NCBI GenBank assembly: GCA_009602725.1
Contig: WELB01000036.1
Span: 197,322-228,244, forward strand
Length of the DNA stretch: 30,923 bases
From: Spirogloea muscicola
Taxonomy: Eukaryota; Streptophyta; Zygnematophyceae; Spirogloeales; Spirogloeaceae
Direction of reading: 5' to 3'
The notes below the pieces were generated by a model that searched no databases, was not told where the DNA came from, and saw only the letters and a program-made list of their open reading frames with translations. Below, in pieces: positions 1-12,640 of this stretch (its first letter is position 1; the number at the start of each line of letters is the position of its first letter). Both the position numbers and the translations under genes were made by a program.

Positions 1-165
1 CCCCCCCCCCCCCCCCAACTTGCCTGCCCCCCACTCTCTCACTCTTTCATGTACTTTCCTGATGGCTTTTGCGGCACGACGATCGTACCCCTGCTGCCCT
101 TAGACTTCGCTACTGCCCCAATTGCTATTGACTGAGGTGACGGCGGCGGCGGCGTCGTCTCCTAG
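1..165. other. Poly-C start and partial intron of the VPS55 gene
   Basis: The window opens with 16 consecutive C residues. This could be real low-complexity sequence or the edge of an assembly gap. The remainder reads as the 3' part of an intron: it is pyrimidine-rich in places, has stops in all forward frames and ends in a CTAG acceptor just before the first recognisable VPS55 exon at 166. The N-terminal exon or exons of that gene must lie outside the window. Confidence 0.5.
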
Positions 166-874
166 GGCTGTGCGCTGTACAACAACTGGTGGCCCATGCT
201 CACAGGTAGCGACCGCCCCACTCATTGAAAGCTGATTTTTCTAAAGCCCTTGACTTTGGACCTTCAATGTAGCCCACAAGCTCAAAATTAAGGCCAACTT
301 TCCGACGTTCATTCCCTGCCTCCTGTTTCTCTGGGTCCTCCTTTCTCTCTCCCCTCCTCGGCTTGCCACCAAGCACATGACAGCCGGTCTGGCGCTCCCT
401 GGACTGGAGATTCAGCCTTTGCTCACGCGTTTGTCTGGACTTCCTCCTCAAAAGCCATGGCGGCATGGTGCTCGCAGGGCTCATGTACATCCTGCTGCCC
501 ATGCCGTGCCTCTTCTTCGGCACTGGCTCCACCACTGACTTCATCACCATGGCTGGTGACGGAAACGAGTGAGTTGGCACACCCGACACCCCACCCACCC
601 CCTCTTCTCTTACTCCTCCGCTAGCTGCAAGTTGCAGTCCCTGCCTCCTCGCTCAACTTCTCTGTCAGCTCCCACACGCGTCCACAGCTGGGAGGACGCG
701 GCCAAGTTCCTGACGGGCTTCTCGTCGGTGGGGAGCATCGCCATCCCCGCGATCCTGCGCCATGCCGGCCTCATCACCGCGGGCGCCATGTGGATTGAGC
801 TCCTCGCCTTTGCTGTGCTCGTCGTCACCATCCTCCTCTTCCAGCGAGCTTCTGCCGAGGACGAATGGGCCTGA
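166..874 (+). CDS. VPS55: VPS55/LEPROT-family endosomal membrane protein, 5' partial
   Basis: Three exons fit in phase: 166-205, 478-568 and 688-874 (TGA at 872-874). The first encodes GCALYNNWWPMLT, the second continues with GLMYILLPMPCLFFG, and the last contains DAAKFLTGFSSVGSIAIP and ends in RASAEDEWA. These blocks are diagnostic of the VPS55 / leptin-receptor-overlapping-transcript family. Members are small four-helix membrane proteins of about 130-140 residues that act in late-endosome-to-vacuole traffic; in yeast VPS55 works as a complex with VPS68. The visible part is about 105 residues and carries three hydrophobic stretches, so the first helix and the initiator methionine are missing upstream of the window. 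Introns are 272 and 119 nt, both GT-AG. The family call is secure; the function is by homology. Confidence 0.93.
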
Positions 875-2288
875 TGTCTCGCTGCTGCCGCCTGTGCTCC
901 TGCTTCCTACTCAGTCTCTGGCAGTCTCTGCGCCTCCAATGACAGCTGTGCAGCGCTCACGACTGTCAACAACCGGCGGCTGGCAAATGCTTCGTATGTT
1001 GTTGAGTTCCCTTGCCCACAACCGAAAATAAGTCGTCAACCTACTCAGCTTTCACCATGTGCCAACAGTGGCAGCCACAGTAGCACAACAGCTGCTGCAG
1101 TGAACATCGCAGATTCAGCTGAGCCGCATGCCACCACCAGAGATGGCTCCTTCGCAACTCTCGCCAAGCAGTTCTGCTGCGCTGGCTTTTGTTGTAGAGC
1201 AGCTTTGCATGAGCCCACATGGAGCAACTGGAGCCTCACAAGGTAGCTTCAAGGCAGCCCCGTCAATCAAGGCCCACCTTTCGGCCACAACCCTTATGAC
1301 TGGATTGGCATGCACGATGTGCAGCCAGCATGTGGGATCGAAGTGCAAACCAAATTGCAGTAAGCCTTCAAGCAGTAAGCAATAGTCATGCACAAACAAA
1401 GCCCACGATGGAGCGGCCCTCGTGTGGAAAATGATACTGCCTGGTGCTGTGGAGCGGTGGAAGTTGGTCTCTGTCATGCAGTCTTGCAGATTGCCAAAGA
1501 CAGCCATACATTGACTCAGGCTAGAATAATAGTAAATTACACGTCTCCTTGCAGGATGCTGAATGATCAGTAAGAAAGCTCCCAGCAGACGGTTCTAAAA
1601 AGGCATTTCTGTCACGCCTTTCTGCTTTAGCAATGCCCCTGCAGTATAAGGGCTTGGGGCAGGGCAATATGTCAATGTGCCAAACTTGAGCCGCCTATTG
1701 AGCGCACAGTCCTCAACACAAGCTCTGGCCCGGCGTGGAGATGCCAGCTGGGAAGTACCATCTAGCTAAGCTGCCTACGGATATGGCAGGATCTTTGCCA
1801 GAGCAACCCGTGGGCCGCCATCGGTTCACCTTGGCCTGCCGCTCATTGTGGGCCGTGCAAGCCCTTTAAGAGAGCCGGCCACATGCAGAATGTAGAGCGG
1901 AATTGATCGTTGCTGTTGAGTCTTCGATGCTTGTAGAAGCCAGCTTGATTGTTGCTGCCAAGCACAGAGAAATACTGCAGCAGCTCCAGCATGCTCCCAG
2001 CAAGCCCGCAGCCGATGCACTGCTGTGCTACAGTAATGGTCGCCTGGCCTAAAAGGAAAGGACTTCACAGGCGGCCATGCCTGCACTGACTGCTGCGTGA
2101 GCAGGCAGCGTCTGCCCATCACCTTGATCGGCCTTGTTGGACCTTGATGCTCGTCTCCAGCTTTCCTACCTGGAAAGGACTGCTTGTCAGCCACCGAAGC
2201 GGACCGAGCTTCACAACAAGACCCCTTCAGCCAAAACAAGCACACTGCTGCCAGGCAATCCCAGGGAAGAGAAGAGTGATGGGGAGCT
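875..2288. other. Intergenic region between convergent VPS55 and kinesin genes
   Basis: About 1.4 kb between two convergent stop codons, expected to hold both 3' UTRs. Several open stretches exist (for example 1115-1507 and 1826-2245 on the minus strand), but none has a recognisable domain or splice context. A TGTAA motif, the usual chlorophyte polyadenylation signal, occurs on the minus strand near 1536 and could serve the kinesin, though that would mean a 3' UTR of some 700 nt. I see no RNA gene or mobile element here. Confidence 0.5.
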
Positions 2289-5200
2289 TCAAATGAGGCC
2301 GCTACTATCTCCTACTTGCAGCTGCAGGGCCTCAAGTTCAGCCACCGCTCTTCTTCGCTGGCCATGAGACTCAGCGAGCTCCGCCGCTCCAGCTGCCAGT
2401 TGCTCCTCAAGGTGGAGTTTCTCGAGCCGCCTTGCTCCTCGGTCCTGCTCATGCAGAGCAATGCCTCCAGCCAGCATGTGAGAGCATGGTCTGGCTGCTG
2501 CAGGACTAGACTGGACAGGCCTCAGGATATGAAGAGCAGGTAGAGGATAGGCAGCAGACCCTCATGTACAGCAGGCCTTCCTCCGCCTTCCGCAAGCGGA
2601 GCAGCAGCATGCGGTTCCTCTCTGTCAGCTCGATTGCCAGTTCCTGGTGCCGGCTTTCATTGGCGTCCAGCTCTTTCCTGCAAACGGTACAATCCGTTTG
2701 CCAAACAGAAGTCAGCTTCCGGAGCTAACTAAGCTGCGAAGGAAGTAGCAAGAAGAGACTTAGGCTTCTTCTTCTTCTTAGGCTTAGAGGTCTACAGGAA
2801 GCCCACCTCAGACGGTCGTTGACATCGCCCTGCTCCTCGAGTTGAAGGCCTGCTTCCGCCAAGCGCTCCTCCAAGATGCGGTTCTTCTTTGCCTGCCGGC
2901 TTGCAACCAGCTTCACAAGTTCAGTCGGTGGCAGATTTTGCTGACGAACGCATCAATTGCTGGAGGTGTGCTCCACTGTCACACATAACGTTCAGGCAGT
3001 GGCATGATTTGTGGGGTGGTCAGGCGTTCTGCAGCGTAGTAGCTGGTGCTCAGACCTGTGCCTCCGACTGGGAGATGAGCCGTCTCCGTCCTGGGGTGTC
3101 GAGGCCCGTCCTAGTAGACCTCAGCATCTGCTCCTGAGATTCCACCTCTCGCAACTTCTGCCTCAGCTTGTTGACCTCCGCATTGGCTTCACCAGCAACC
3201 TCCTTGAGCTCGTCGATCTGGGCATCAGCTTCCTGCAGGCGCCTCTGCGCCTGCCTAAGTGTATCCTTGGTTGCAACGACTTCTGCTCTTGATGCTTGCT
3301 CTGACTCTGAGGGCAGGACAGGCATAAAGGGTGTCAGACATCTGCAAGATTAATGTCATCATTTATATAAGCAATAAGAATATCGAAAGTGCGGTTCAAA
3401 ACAAAAGAATTGGCTCAGAGTGAGGAGCACAAATTACTTACGTTTGACAGCCTGCGAAATGTCCATGGTGTCTCTCATCCGTGCTGCCTCCAGCTTAGCG
3501 TCCTGCAGTTGTTGCTCTGCCTTGCCAAGCTGCGACCTGGCTGTCTCTAGCTCCTCCAGGAAGATCAGCTCAGCACTGGCGGCTGCCTCCTCCGCCTGCT
3601 TGATGATGCTGGTCTGCATGCGGACTTCGTGCACAGCCCCTTGGTACTGGAGCTGCAGCAGCTCTGTCTGCTTGCTGAGTTTGTCAACCGTCTCCTCCAG
3701 CCTCTTGCACTCTGCCAGGAGCTTGGCTAGTTTTGCCTCTTTCTCCAGGTCAGCGCTTTGCAGCACTGCGAGCTGGGCCATGCTCTGCTGCAGCATCATA
3801 CTCAAGTGCTCCTCCCTTCTAAGGAGCAACTCCTCCTTTTCTTTACTGCAGGCGCAAAGCACATACAAATCTTACATAGAGCTTCGGCAGATTAAGTAGT
3901 TTATGTTGCTGTTAACATCTTTGCTGTAATTGTATGTCTCTGCTCTGTGATCAAGTCTGAAAATGAGATAGTGGCTCCTTACCTTGCTTGAATTGCTTCT
4001 TCGGCCGACTGAGTAGATAAAGCTTGCTGCTTGGTAAGCTCCTTTGCATTTTCTTGCATCATCTCAAGCTCAGACACAAACCTCTCTTTCTGCAGGGTGA
4101 GAAAGCACACAAGCAAGAGATTGTTATTGCAAGCATAGGTCGATCGGTCTACATCGTACATGGCACCCTATTCCAGTTGACAGATATGATGAAATACATG
4201 AGCTCCCATTGACTCCAGTACCTGCAGCTCGTATGCTTCTGCCAATTTATGGCTCTCCATGGTGTTATGCTCACGTTCTTTCGTGATGCTCCTTTGAAGC
4301 TCCTCACTCTCCTGCTTTACTTGCTCATACAGTACAGTCACCTGACCGCAAGCCATAATGACGGGTCATCAGCTGCCCCTCCCTGTGCCTTCCATACATC
4401 ACGGATGCAGCTGGGTCGACAACAGAAGGACGGTTCCAACCTCAGTAATCCTCACTTCAGCATGTCTCAACTGCTCCTTCAGCTTGGAGCACTCTGCATT
4501 CGCGGTGATTACGTTGCTCCTCACAAGCTCAAGCTCACTGCCAAGCTCCTGCTCCCTTGAGGACATTTGTGCCTTGTCCTCCTCAAATTTGAAATGTGCC
4601 TCCGTGAGTTCTTCGGTCACCTACATGCAATGTTTGCAAGGACAATTTCTGAAGTGAGATGGTCAAGCTGTGCACTAGGGGTCGTGAATCTCCAGCGGCA
4701 ATTCACGCATTACAGAGGCAGCTCTGTCCAAATGCTGCAAAAGCCATACCTGCTTCATTTCCTTCTCAACCACTTCAAGCTCCAGTATTCTGCGCTCAGC
4801 TTCAGAACACCTCTTCTCGAACGTTTGCAGCTTACTTGCCTGTGCATGACATCCATGAAATATATACTACTCATTTAAGAAGCCATGTAAGTGGTGCTAC
4901 TATTAAACAACTACCACGCTGCAGACAGGCGAGGTTTGACTGCTCTCTGCTTTCATGGTGTGGAGTATGAGCTTCACCATCAGTACACACTCTTGCCGAG
5001 CCTCCTGCAAATCCTTCTCAGCAGCAGCAAAGCCTTGCTCAGCATCATGCTGAAGTCGGGTGGCCTTTTCCAGCTGCAGCATCAAGTTGCCAGTCTCCTC
5101 CCGCAGTGTGCTGAGGTTGCTCTCTGCTGTCTGCAGCTTGCTCTCAGCGTCAATCCTGGCGGCTTCCAGCTCCATGTTGGAAGCCTCAAGGCCTTTGTTG

Positions 5201-8200
5201 GCCTCCTGGACATGGACAGACGCAGGGAGATATCAGCTCTGCATCAAGTAAGAAAAGCCCACATGATCAGATGCATCTGTTGGTCATTGGTGCTGATTGT
5301 TCGGCTGTGACAATCGATATTGCATAGCAGTCATGGCACAGCAGCATATGGCAGCAAGTGTCAATCAAGAGTGGCGTCTGGACCTGAAGCATTTGAAGGT
5401 CAAAGCACGTCTTCTCAAGCTCCGTGCACTTGTACTGCAGTGCCTGCTCGATGGAGGAGAGCTGGGATTTGGCTTTGTTCAGGCCCTGGGCCATGCTCTC
5501 ACGCCGCTTGTCTACCGTGCTCTCTCTGCGGTCAATGTCGCGCTGCAGCAGCGAACTTTGGCCCCTGAGCACCTTCACCTCCCTTTCTATGTTGGCTTTC
5601 TCTGTCTGTAAGGCCCAGCATAAACAACTATCATGGTCCAGACACAGGAGGCACTATAGATAGGGGAGTGGTAGACAGCGTCACTAGTAGGGAGCACAAC
5701 TACAATACCAGTACCAGTACCAGTACCAGTACAAATACCAGTGTTATACCAGTACCAGTACCAGTAGAAATAGATCAGCACCGGTATAGTAGATCAGTCA
5801 TCAGGCACCAGTAGGAGTTATTGACACCTTGTGTCTCCAACAATGACATTCATTGCAGGCAGTCCACATGCTACATGCGGGTTGCATGTTTCTTACCTGC
5901 AAGCTGCTCTTGTCTTGAAGTGCTGTCTTCAATTTTGCATCCACGTCTTTCAGTTTCCCTCTCAGCTTCTCCAGCTCCTTCCTTTGGCTGTCCCGCTCCT
6001 TCTCCAAGCCTGCTGGCAGTGCCTTGGCTGCGGCCACCTCCTTCCGCAGCCCCCCAAGCTCTGCTCTTAGCAGTTGCACCTCATGGTAATGCTGCTGTTG
6101 GCACACCTGGCCATGCACAGTAAATGGCACATCAAGTCGAAGCTTGTGAGAGATAGCATGGTCACAGAGGAAGTGTGTGGAGCGGGCTTGATTTTATGGC
6201 ATATTGTAAATGTACAAGAAAGCTGGCAAAAGTTCCCAACCTCCAGCTTGCTAGCGATTTCCTCTGCTAAGGCTTTTCCAGCAAGCATCTGCCCGTCAAC
6301 CTCCTCCTTTGCATGTGTCACGTGCTCCTGGTAAGAGATAGCAGCAGCAGATTTCGTCATACCAACTGAAAGTGTTGTGCATAGCCTTCAATCTAGATAA
6401 TCAGAAAAGTATAAACGCCAGGATGCTGACGGCAAATCAAGATTAGGCAGAGCTCGTCGCAAATGCCAGTCTTACAAGCTTAGCAATCGAAGTATCCAGC
6501 TCCTGACTTGTTGCACCAATCTGCAGCTCCATGTTTGCAAGCTCTTCGCGAAGGTTGCTGATAGTTCCTGTAAGTGCACATTCAAGCTCACGGTGTTCTT
6601 CCTCTCGCTTAGCCTTTTCCACCTCAAGCACTTTCAGCTCTTTAGTCAGTTGCTCATTATGTGCCTCTGCTTTGAGCAAGGCAACCTGCCTATCTGCAGA
6701 CTCAGTGGACTTGACACTGACCACATGGTCTGACTCGGCCAGGAGACCCTTGAGCTTCTTGACGTCGCAGTGCAGCTCATCTAAGTCTGCAGTCGCTTCA
6801 AGAAGGGCATTTTTCAATCTGCCATTCTCATCGACTATTCTCTCCAGCTCTGTCTGCAGAGCCTCCACCTGGTTCTCTGCCTCCAGGCCATTGCCTGCGC
6901 TACTCTCCCATTGTGCAGCAAGTCCCTCTGCCAGCTTGGCCAGCCTATCCCTGTCAGCCTCTGAGCATCTCAGTCGTTCCTCAAGTTCTGCCAGGGACGG
7001 CCCTGAGTTGCGGCAAGTAATGGTCGGCCCGTCCTTGAGAGCTGAATGATGGTCTGAAGCTGATGGCCAATGCTTCAAGTGCATGTTGAGAAGGTCTATC
7101 TCCTGCCAGGCATTGTCACGTAACTCTCCTTCTTCCTTCCTCGTCATTTCCAGCAAATGCAGCTCCTCTGACAGTTGAAGCAAGCTGTCCTTAAGCAAGG
7201 CAATCTCCTGCTCCATGAGATCCCTCATCTGCACGACGTATGCCCGTTCGGCAACAAGCTCCTGCTCAATGTCTGCCTGCTCTTCAAGCTGGTCAGCATG
7301 TCCCATATCCACCGTACCTACTTCTGTAGCCACCTGCAGACATTTCCACAGGTGCAATCAGTGTCTTCTCTCCTGCCAAAGGCAACCATGACATGCACTG
7401 TGTACTTGCATTGCAAAGTCGATGTCAGGCTGCCAGATGAGCAGAATAGTGAGCGGAAAGTTGTGCTGACAAGTAAGTGCAACAGATGTTGGTATCACTT
7501 TGTACCAACCTCAGTCATTGATGCCTCTCCTGTTGCAGCCAAATATTGTCCCTCGGACTTGGCCAAAGCTTTTCTGAGCTCCAGCATCTCCACTTGAAGC
7601 TGCATCACATTGGCACACCTTAGCACACCTCAATAGTGTGAGCTCAAGAGCCATGCCCGCTGGAGTAGGAACAGATGCAACACAGCTTGTCTTCGAAGTG
7701 AGCTCTCACCTCATCCACATGCTCTTGTGCTGACTTCTGCTGGCTCGAAGCCAGCTCCGTGACGTGTTCAAGCTCCCGTTCCATACACGCCTTCTCTGTC
7801 TCAAGGTTACGCACCTGTGGAGCAGCACATAGCGGCATGCATATGCAAAGGAAATACGTATGCTAGAGCCCCCATGTTACTTCTCCATGGAGCTGCACAG
7901 TAAAAGTGTTTCAATCGCAATAACAGCAACGTATGTGATCGAAGACTATTGTACCTGGGCTTGAAGCTGACTGATCAGCTGAGCTGAGTCTCCCAGACTC
8001 TTTGTCCTGCGGTCAAGATGAGGATGTACATTTTCCTTCCGTGAGCTAGTCCTTGTAGCAGTATCGTTCTTAGGCGTCTGCACCTTGGCAGAGAAAGCAT
8101 ATCAGTCAAGAGTTGCACAAATTCCAAAGCCATGGCGTCATCAACCTCTGATCTGCATGGAAGAGCTATGGCAGATATCAGAAATGTTACCTTGTGGTAC

Positions 8201-11200
8201 CAAGCCTACTGTCACAAGGTGTGATAAGTTTAGCAGGCATCCTTGTGTCATAGAAAAGCCGCGAGCTCAAGTCCTCAGGTATTATCGTGCTTGTCTTCCT
8301 ACAAGTCTTACCACAATAATTGCAGTGCATGCTTTGTGCATAGCTCTCATCATACCATGTGGAGCAGGGAGTAAATACAGGGCAAGCAGTGGTTTGCTTG
8401 CTGAAGCTCACCAAGGTGCCAGCTTGGAGATGCATTCCCTCGCTCATGCTTCGCCGCCTCCTTACCTTTGTGCCCAACTGCCAACGTGCTCTAGTCGAGG
8501 AATAAGCAGGAGTTAAGGACTGCCTCTTTGTGTGCCTTCTTGCCTGATCTGACAGAGGCATCTTCACTGGCCTTCCACTGGACTTTGGCGTGACTGCCAG
8601 GGCCTTGCTTTGTATATGAGCCTCTGCTGGAATTGCAATCGGAACCTCATCACCCTTGCTGCTTAGCGAAGGCACCACTCCTGGACTGGACAGCCGGCTA
8701 ATGATTGCCTTCAAGGCGGGGACTTTGTCCCCTTCGACCAGACTCTCAAAGGTTGGGGGTAGGTGGGCAGTCCTGCAAGTCCTCTTTCGCAGGAAGTCGG
8801 CCTGAGCATCTCCCAAATCCTTTCCAATACCAGATCTCTTCTCCATCTGGAGTGCACATGTCAATGTCAGCTCCTTCAGGTCGAACTTTTGCATCTGCGC
8901 TGGCTGATTTTCGGTGACCTCGCTAGATCCAGATGATTCAGACATTAGAAGAGCATGGCAACCGGTAACAATGGACTCCACTGGGAGTACAGAAACCCTT
9001 ACATACCATCTGGCCAGATTGTTCATCCGTTTGTCGGCGGGGAGGACACCAGGTTTCACGACGATGGCCCTGAAAGCCACAGAGTAGACTCTGTGTTAGT
9101 GCAAAGCCCTATATACCTCGACTGTGTGGGTCATCTCGTTCATGTAAATCGCTACTGTTGTATATGGTTAATACATGCCTTCTTTGACCACCGGTCCACG
9201 TTTCGATCGTCAATAGCAGAGTTGATGACCATGGTGCTAAGGTTCTCGATCTTCTGCTCCTGCTCTCTGATGCGCCTCTCAGCCTCTACTTGGGCTGCTC
9301 TTTCCTCCTGCAGCTCCACTACCATCCTCTCCCTCTCAAGTTCAATCTGCACATGGTAGGGACAATAAATTGTGATATTCCTACTAAATGACAAAGGTTT
9401 GCAAAGAAAGAATGCTTAGATTGCTAACTCACCTGCTAAAGCTTGCGTTGGTATTGTCCTGCTTATTATACCCAATCTATATCAGAGTACGACCATTGCG
9501 CATCTTCAGACAAGGTTCACAAAACCGTTGGTCTACTTTTACTTATTGGACCAACCTTGAGCATTTCATTCCTGAGTAGCAAGATTTCCTCCTCGAGATG
9601 TGGGGAATGAGACTCCTGCATTGCAGCGCACTTGCATAGTCAGGGAGGGTGATGTTAGCACAATGCAAGTCTATCTGGGGCATCTTTCCTGACGTGGTCC
9701 TCAAAGTACCTGTCTACAAAGGGCATGTAGAATTGTGTCATTTATCAAGGTGATGCACGCTTCCCTATGCTTCTCCTCCCATTACCATTGGCATGGTCTG
9801 TTCTTGTACCTGCAACTTCAGCCTCAACTCCTCAATCTCGCGTTTCTGCCTCTTCAGTAAGGCGGCATCTGTGAGCACCTGCAAGTCTATCCTATGCCTC
9901 TTAGCCCTTGCCAAAGCAAGTTCGAGCACAAAATATGCTTTCACTGGATCACGCACTTGGCAAGCTCAAGCTCCTATCACTTCTGTGGTACAAGCAGCAC
10001 CAAGCATTCCTCATGCAGTGGGTGTACCTCATTGACTTGTGCGCAGTTGGTGATCTTCTTGGCTCTGCTTGCAAATAACAGTGTACCCCGGGTCTCATCC
10101 ACGTGGATCTATTTCGGGCAAGCACTTTTATGCTGGCATGAGCAACCATCACGTTGCCAATGCTCTGCTCTTCAGACTGCTTGCCTGCCAGCATTCTGTG
10201 CTGGCAATATCAAGACCAGTAAAGTCGGCTGGTGCAAGGAAGCAGTCACTCACTGCAGCAGGTGTTATGTTGCAGATGATGGCCGTCTTTGCATTGCCGC
10301 CCAAGGCAGATTGCAGTATACGGGTCAATTTACTATCCCTGTATGGCACATGGCCCCTGCCAAATCCAAGGAACTAGCAGTCTGTGAGCAGCAGGGCAGC
10401 GACAAGACACCAACCTTCTATTTTCGGAAAACAAGCCATGAATTAAGAGAAGTGAAGTTTGTGGATACGACTATGGAACCAGAGGGGCCGGTTGTGAAAA
10501 TGCTTGTCACCCACCCTGCGCAATATAATTATCAGGAGTGATGGGGGTAAAGCTCACCCATTACGCTCGGTGCCTTCAGACAGCTTGTTAATGACAGTGC
10601 CCAAGGTCATGAGGCTCTTGTTGATGTGAGTGCCTTCTTTCAGACGGGCACCTTCAGCGCCCGTCTTGGCTATTCGCTCGGATCCAGCAAGGTCAACCAG
10701 ATTCTGTATGCAAGATGGCCAGATTAGCAAAGACCTATGAGATTAAGAGCAGATTCGCATCAGAAGAAAAGGAAGAAGACCAGTATGTACCAGCACAAGG
10801 AAATGTCAACCAGCACGTCTTACCAATGTTGAGACCCTCACGGCGTCAACCCTCCTGTCCTTCTGCGTGTTGTCAACGTCATCCATGCTCTTGTCCCTGC
10901 TCTCAATGACCTGACGCAAGCCCAAGCACACTTGCCTATAACCCACAAGCAAGTCACACTACCCTATAGCCCACAAACAAGTTGGCATCAAGACACTCTC
11001 ACAACATCCTAGCCAAGCGTCTAATTTACTGCTGAGACCTATCTCTACCTTGAACAAGAACAATAGTGGATTGAATAACACCGCTGGGCAGGGCTAAGAA
11101 GCACTGATCTCAAGTCTAGAATACTACCATTCTGAAAATGCTGTGTGAACGACTGCTGTAGACATTCATGTTGGTCTCACCAATATGCCTGTGCGCTGGA

Positions 11201-12640
11201 CCACACAATCAAGACGGTCAAATTCACAAGAAAATAAGAGTAATTGCTGTCTCGCTGTGAAGCCATCTGGTCCAAAACTGCCTGAGTTCTATTTGATGTT
11301 GTATCAGGTTTTCATAATCGAAGACCACCTGAGAAAAGCGGACTTACAGTCTGATATTGGGGAACCAGACAATTCATGAATTTGCAGGGAGGGGCCCCAG
11401 CAAATCTGGTAGGCCAAAGACATGCCGAAGAGACTAGGCCAGCATACCTTCACCCGACTCCAATATTTCCAAAACCTGCTCCGGCGTAACAACGATTTCC
11501 TCACGGAGGCCAGCTACAAAAGTACCCCTCTGCAGCACCCTTCTGGGGTCAGCTCCATGCTATGTCGGATACCCACAGCAAGTATATCCTGCTGCACGGC
11601 CTGCTAGGCCAGTGGGCGTTGTTTAGGCTACCTCAAGGCTTTCGTGTATTTGCAGCTTGCGATTTTCGGGAGCCAACAGATCATTGATCTCCTCATTGTA
11701 GATCTCCATGTATGAGACCCGGAGCAGGAATTCGCGAGTTGTCGCCTGCAGCCTTGCAGCAGGGAGAAGCAGCCATTAGTGGCCTAGCATGCGTAGCTCA
11801 ACTTGGAGGGCCGCACGTGAGCACTGCGGCCTGAGCTGCGCCAAAAGTGTGACTAGACATAGAAAGCACATGCACAGGCTGAGAGCTGCATTCTCGTGCT
11901 TTATTGGTCAACGTTCATAGCTACAGGATCTGCCCTGCTGCATCTGTCGCCACACCTCTTGAATGTGGCTGAAGACGTCGTGCACAGCTAGCGGAATGAT
12001 GCCCGGCTCCTCAGGCGTGCCGCGCATTGTGTAAGTCTTCCCACTGCTCGTCTGGCCATAAGCAAAGACAGTACCTGGCGATATACAGCAGCCCTCATGT
12101 GACAAGGCTGAACAAGCCTTGGCAGCCACGGAGAGATGCTAGGCAACTGGGGCTCAGCTCGCTTCTGGCTGTCTGCTGGGCTATAAAGAGCAGTCTCTTA
12201 ACAGCTACAATAGATGAGACCAAGTGCAGCTGGTCCGGAGCCCGTGGTTGTCGTGCATATGTCGTGAATACGGACCATTGAAGCCATAGACAGTCGATGT
12301 TATGATGTCCTTGGTGTCCTGTTTGTAGATGTCGAGGGTCTTGACATCATGCTCGAATACGCTGTCTGTAGGTCGAGGGCCAAAAAACAGTCTGTATATA
12401 AGCTAGAAGCAGAAGCAATGAACAGGAGGAGGGCCCCATGGCTGAGAAGGAGAAGAGGGGCGGCGGGGGTCTCCTGTAGAAGCGCTGCCTCGTACCGAAG
12501 GAGAAGGAGTGGCCCGAGACGACCGCGCCGGCGGTGGTGCAGAGGGCGACGGTGTTGGCCTCGGCGTGCCAGGGGCTGCCCTTGGCCAGCTCCGGCCGGC
12601 TGAGCGGCCGGACGCGGATGGAGACGGAGATCTTCTCCAT
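2289..12640 (-). CDS. KIN7O: Kinesin-7 (KIN-7O/CENP-E-like) with long coiled-coil rod
   Basis: A microtubule motor, likely mitotic by analogy with CENP-E. ATG at 12640 starts [14 protein letters not shown]. Thirty-two exons join in frame: 12640-12496, 12365-12276, 12074-11956, 11745-11632, 11529-11448, 11195-11128, 10910-10824, 10703-10558, 10356-10254, 10108-10028, 9878-9810, 9615-9556, 9346-9200, 9069-9007, 8903(or 8894)-8412, 8077-7955, 7814-7710, 7599-7510, 7333-6476, 6327-6241, 6106-5897, 5605-5384, 5205-4978, 4839-4750, 4620-4441, 4341-4222, 4089-3983, 3845-3442, 3306-3056, 2940-2807, 2677-2560, 2444-2316. The P-loop GQTSSGKT is at residues 85-92, switch I SSRSH at 197-201, switch II DLAGSE at 239-244, and the neck motif HRRETWC at 439-445. 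The stretch [17 protein letters not shown] after the motor matches plant KIN-7O. A basic linker of about 160 residues follows, then almost continuous heptad-rich coiled coil to the end, about 1,780 residues in all. The 3' end is the weakest part: either the last exon runs on to a stop at 2289, or a small extra exon at 2247-2227 is used. Confidence 0.92.
5705..5767. repeat. Imperfect CCAGTA hexanucleotide microsatellite
   Basis: CCAGTA is repeated about eight times with two interruptions (ACAAATA and GTGTTAT). It lies inside the kinesin intron 5606-5896, so it does not alter the protein. Length polymorphism between strains is likely but cannot be seen here. Confidence 0.9.

Noticed and set aside
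1115-1507. Open frames at 1115-1507 and 1826-2245 (minus) considered as extra genes or further kinesin exons.
   Set aside because: No recognisable domain, no coiled-coil character, and no in-phase splice link from the kinesin other than the tiny possible exon at 2247-2227.
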